Positions 6,492 to 7,528 of a stretch of 7,528 nt of DNA are shown piece by piece. The notes below the pieces were generated by a model. That model was not told the DNA's origin and did not search any database. It saw only the letters and a program-made list of their open reading frames with translations. The first letter of the stretch is position 1; every line of letters starts with the position of its first letter. This DNA comes from Planctomycetota bacterium (GTDB taxonomy: Bacteria > Planctomycetota > Phycisphaerae > Sedimentisphaerales > Anaerobacaceae), in NCBI GenBank assembly GCA_026386835.1, contig JAPLMV010000069.1, positions 1 through 7,528 of the forward strand, written 5' to 3'. Made by a program: the position numbers and the translations under genes.

Positions 6492-6578
6492 CCTAAGGGT
6501 ACAACGGAAATTATGCCCTTAGGCAGGGGCGGGATAGCCCCTAATTTTGTATCCGGTAGTATTATCGGTTATCCCGCC
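6492..6578 (+). promoter_or_regulatory. Strongly structured intergenic element, possible cis-regulatory RNA
   Basis: Two consecutive stems are visible. CCTAAGGG (6492-6499) is perfectly complementary to CCCTTAGG (6516-6523) across a 16-base loop. GGCGGGATAGCC (6528-6539) pairs with GGTTATCCCGCC (6567-6578) over 12 positions with one G-U, across a 27-base loop. A competing hairpin GGGGC/GCCCC (6526-6530/6537-6541) would exclude the second stem, so the element could switch between two folds. It ends 36 bases before the start codon of a small reading frame. It has no U-tail and matches no riboswitch class I recognise. A DNA-level role such as a recombination or protein-binding site is also possible. 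Confidence 0.5.
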
Positions 6579-6595
6579 TCGTAAGTCAAGAAATT

Positions 6596-6613
6596 TCCAG
6601 AAAGGAGTCTGGA
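6596..6613 (+). promoter_or_regulatory. Shine-Dalgarno sequence displayed in a hairpin loop
   Basis: TCCAG (6596-6600) and CTGGA (6609-6613) form a 5-bp stem whose 8-base loop AAAGGAGT carries the full Shine-Dalgarno sequence. GGAG (6604-6607) is seven bases before ATG 6615. Holding the SD in an open loop right beside the start may aid or control initiation. Confidence 0.6.
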
Positions 6614-6614
6614 T

Positions 6615-6686
6615 ATGCCTAAACAAATTGTATTTGTTCGGCCTATTAAGCACCATTGGACCTTTATGTCTATTGGATGCTTGTAA
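6615..6686 (+). CDS. Small open reading frame, 23 residues, leader peptide or microprotein
   Basis: This short frame begins MPKQIVFVRPIKHHW, continues through TFMSIG, and ends CL followed by TAA. Support comes from the near-perfect Shine-Dalgarno sequence AAAGGAG seven bases before the ATG, and from its position downstream of a structured leader and upstream of the next small gene (90 bases away). The peptide mixes basic and hydrophobic residues and has a paired histidine (14-15). It has no recognisable domain and is too short for homology judgement from sequence alone. It could be a translated leader that controls the hairpin at 6702-6730 and the gene at 6776, or a functional microprotein. 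A chance frame with a good SD cannot be excluded. Confidence 0.5.
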   Translation: MPKQIVFVRPIKHHWTFMSIGCL

Positions 6687-6701
6687 AGGCCAGAAAACCG
6701 C

Positions 6702-6730
6702 ATGCGCCTTGTCTTACAAACAAGGCGCAT
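6702..6730 (+). repeat. Perfect 11-bp hairpin between the two small genes
   Basis: ATGCGCCTTGT (6702-6712) and ACAAGGCGCAT (6720-6730) are exact complements around loop CTTACAA. It is followed by ACTATTAAAA rather than a U-run, so it is not a standard terminator. Its arms resemble those of the terminator after the next gene (both end GGCGCAT), suggesting a shared origin or binding factor. It may be an RNA-stability or processing element. Confidence 0.7.
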
Positions 6731-6775
6731 ACTATTAAAAACCTAATTACAAATTTTTTCAAAAGGAGTACAAAA

Positions 6776-6913
6776 ATGGCACGAAACGAAAGAACATCAA
6801 AACGAGTTGCCCAAATAGCGTCTGCGCTATTGCGAGACGGCAGAACGTCAAAGAGAGTAAAAAGCGTGGCAGCTTCAGTGCTAACCCAACGCCCCGATAA
6901 AAAGAAAAAATAA
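6776..6913 (+). CDS. Small basic protein of 45 residues with an internal 17-residue duplication
   Basis: The function is unknown. After MARNE, residues 6-22 (RTSKRVAQIASALLRDG) and 23-39 (starting RTSKRVKSVAASVLTQR) are two copies of one unit: RTSKRV, then a small-residue amphipathic helix with A-S-x-L. A lysine-rich tail (KKKK) ends the protein. The shape, short basic helices without cysteines or a membrane segment, would fit nucleic-acid or partner binding in the cytoplasm. I recall similar short proteins (SKxV...S...KSVAxSxLxQ) in accessory regions of many bacteria, without known function; this recollection is unverified. ATG 6776 is chosen because AAAAGGAG (6761-6768) lies seven bases upstream. 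The open frame extends further upstream but without such a signal. A terminator follows 37 bases after the stop, so the gene closes the cassette. Confidence 0.82.
   Translation: MARNERTSKRVAQIASALLRDGRTSKRVKSVAASVLTQRPDKKKK
6791..6892 (+). repeat. Tandem 51-base coding duplication inside the 45-residue gene
   Basis: Unit 1 (6791-6841) and unit 2 (6842-6892) both encode RTSKRV followed by a related helix. At the DNA level the opening AGAAC-TCAAA- is shared with a few substitutions, and the remainder has diverged more, indicating an old duplication rather than a recent slippage. Confidence 0.7.
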
Positions 6914-6950
6914 TTATCGAAGTTTCTTGATACAGCGATTGGGTATCGTG

Positions 6951-6985
6951 ATGTGCCCTACTTAAAACGTGGGGCGCATTTTTTT
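6951..6985 (+). terminator. Intrinsic terminator closing the cassette
   Basis: ATGTGCCCTAC (6951-6961) pairs with GTGGGGCGCAT (6969-6979) over 11 positions including two T-G wobbles, around loop TTAAAAC. A run of seven Ts (6979-6985) follows. It ends transcription from the 45-residue gene before the antisense dcd pseudogene. Confidence 0.92.
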
Positions 6986-7019
6986 ATTAGGTTATTTTAA
7001 AATTAGGGAATTTGCCTTG

Positions 7020-7528
7020 TTAAGGTCGAACTAATCCTGTTGGACTTGACTGGTTTTGAAATTGACTTGGCATTAATTCTATTCTCCCCTTAACCTCTTC
7101 CAATATGAGTTGTGCTATTGGCATGTCTGGCGTTAGTAGGAATGGAGCGAGGCCAAGATTTATCATCTCCAGCGTAAGACGACCTTTCCAACCAGCATGA
7201 ACAGTAGGTGCTGTAAAATGCACAAGCACGCCGCATCTCGCACGACTACTTTTCCCTTCAATGCGAGCTGCTAAATACGGGGGCCCATTTGTCGTGCATA
7301 ATTCAATCATCTCAAGCGTCCAGCCCAGAATGAATTTACCTTTCTCCAACTTATAAGGCTAGTCTTTTCGTAAAAAAATCTTGTCAGAGTTTTTCGCAAT
7401 ATGCTCAGAAATTACACCATGTTCGGTCAAGTCAACGGATGTTGTGTTATAAGGACAATACGACAAGCATAGAGTAAGTTTGCAAGGAGTGGGTCATGGC
7501 TCTATTATTAATCTCTTATCGTCAATAG
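7020..7528 (-). pseudogene. dcd: Degraded dCTP deaminase / dUTPase-superfamily gene, cut by the right edge
   Basis: The intact enzyme deaminates dCTP (to dUTP, or to dUMP in the bifunctional type) for thymidylate synthesis. The C-terminal two thirds is clear: PYKLEKGKFILGWTLEMIEL, LAARIEGKSSRARCG, HFTAPTVHAGWKGRLTLEMIN and IAQLILEEV, ending SQFQNQSSPTG and TAA at 7020. The glutamate of LTLEMIN, the family's catalytic base, and the paired serines are kept. The usual SSLARLG is altered to SSRARCG. In the same frame, TAG at 7361-7359 interrupts just before PYKL. Upstream of that, YNTTSVDLT is readable. IDDKRLIIEP near the right edge is followed at once by TGA. The longest uninterrupted frame (7349-7020) could only start at a TTG with no Shine-Dalgarno sequence. 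The gene is therefore broken by at least two stops, and its N-terminus lies beyond the window. Orientation is opposite to the cassette genes. Confidence 0.82.

Noticed and set aside
7359..7361. Stop-codon recoding (TAG or TGA read as sense) to rescue dcd.
   Set aside because: TAG is the natural end of the PEP-CTERM gene right after its RRRK tail, and TGA ends the 254-residue protein. Both act as stops here, and other substitutions in the dcd copy point to decay.
7483..7528. A 10-codon plus-strand frame with a good Shine-Dalgarno sequence, ending at the window edge.
   Set aside because: It is too short to support and is antisense to readable dcd sequence (IDDKRLIIEP).
1..7528. CRISPR array or complete insertion sequence.
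   Set aside because: No regularly spaced repeats were seen, and no intact transposase with terminal inverted repeats.

Overview
The window looks like chromosomal DNA of a bacterium, most likely a planctomycete of the Phycisphaerae/Sedimentisphaerales type. The evidence is the combination of a PEP-CTERM surface protein, an orphan ParA ATPase with a carbohydrate-binding tail, and moderate GC. This placement is inference from gene content; there is no rRNA or other marker to settle it.

Left part (1-3256): a complete RNase R gene (rnr, 141-2372, +) converges on a gene for a secreted PEP-CTERM protein (2516-3256, -). They share a perfect 16-bp bidirectional terminator hairpin at 2457-2498. The PEP-CTERM protein resembles thioester-domain surface proteins, but the glutamine expected to form the thioester bond appears to be glycine.

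Middle (3257-5300): a long gene-free stretch holds a pyrimidine-rich tract, a perfect AT palindrome and an orphan intrinsic terminator (3745-3778). It leads into a 416-residue fusion protein (3986-5236, +) made of an N-terminal ParA/Soj-type ATPase, a linker and a C-terminal glycogen-binding (AMPK-beta/CBM48-like) domain. This is the most unusual protein in the window. It has its own terminator at 5272-5298.

Right part (5300-7528): this looks like an accessory region and appears AT-richer by eye. On the minus strand lie two decayed genes: a transposase C-terminal scrap (5366-5464) and a dCTP deaminase pseudogene with in-frame stops (7020 to the right edge). Between them is a compact plus-strand cassette. 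It has a near-consensus extended -10 promoter (5640-5667), a 254-residue winged-helix-like protein of unknown function (5708-6472) and a terminator overlapping its stop codon. Next come a strongly structured 87-base segment (6492-6578), a 23-codon reading frame whose Shine-Dalgarno sequence sits in a hairpin loop (6615-6686), and a perfect 11-bp hairpin. A 45-residue basic protein built from two 17-residue repeats (6776-6913) and a final terminator (6951-6985) complete it. A further possible structured RNA ends in a terminator at 5518-5560.

The cassette genes are too poorly characterised for me to assign a pathway. Their tight spacing, strong translation signals and position between gene remnants suggest a small mobile or accessory module. 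No tRNA, rRNA, CRISPR array or complete insertion sequence was found.
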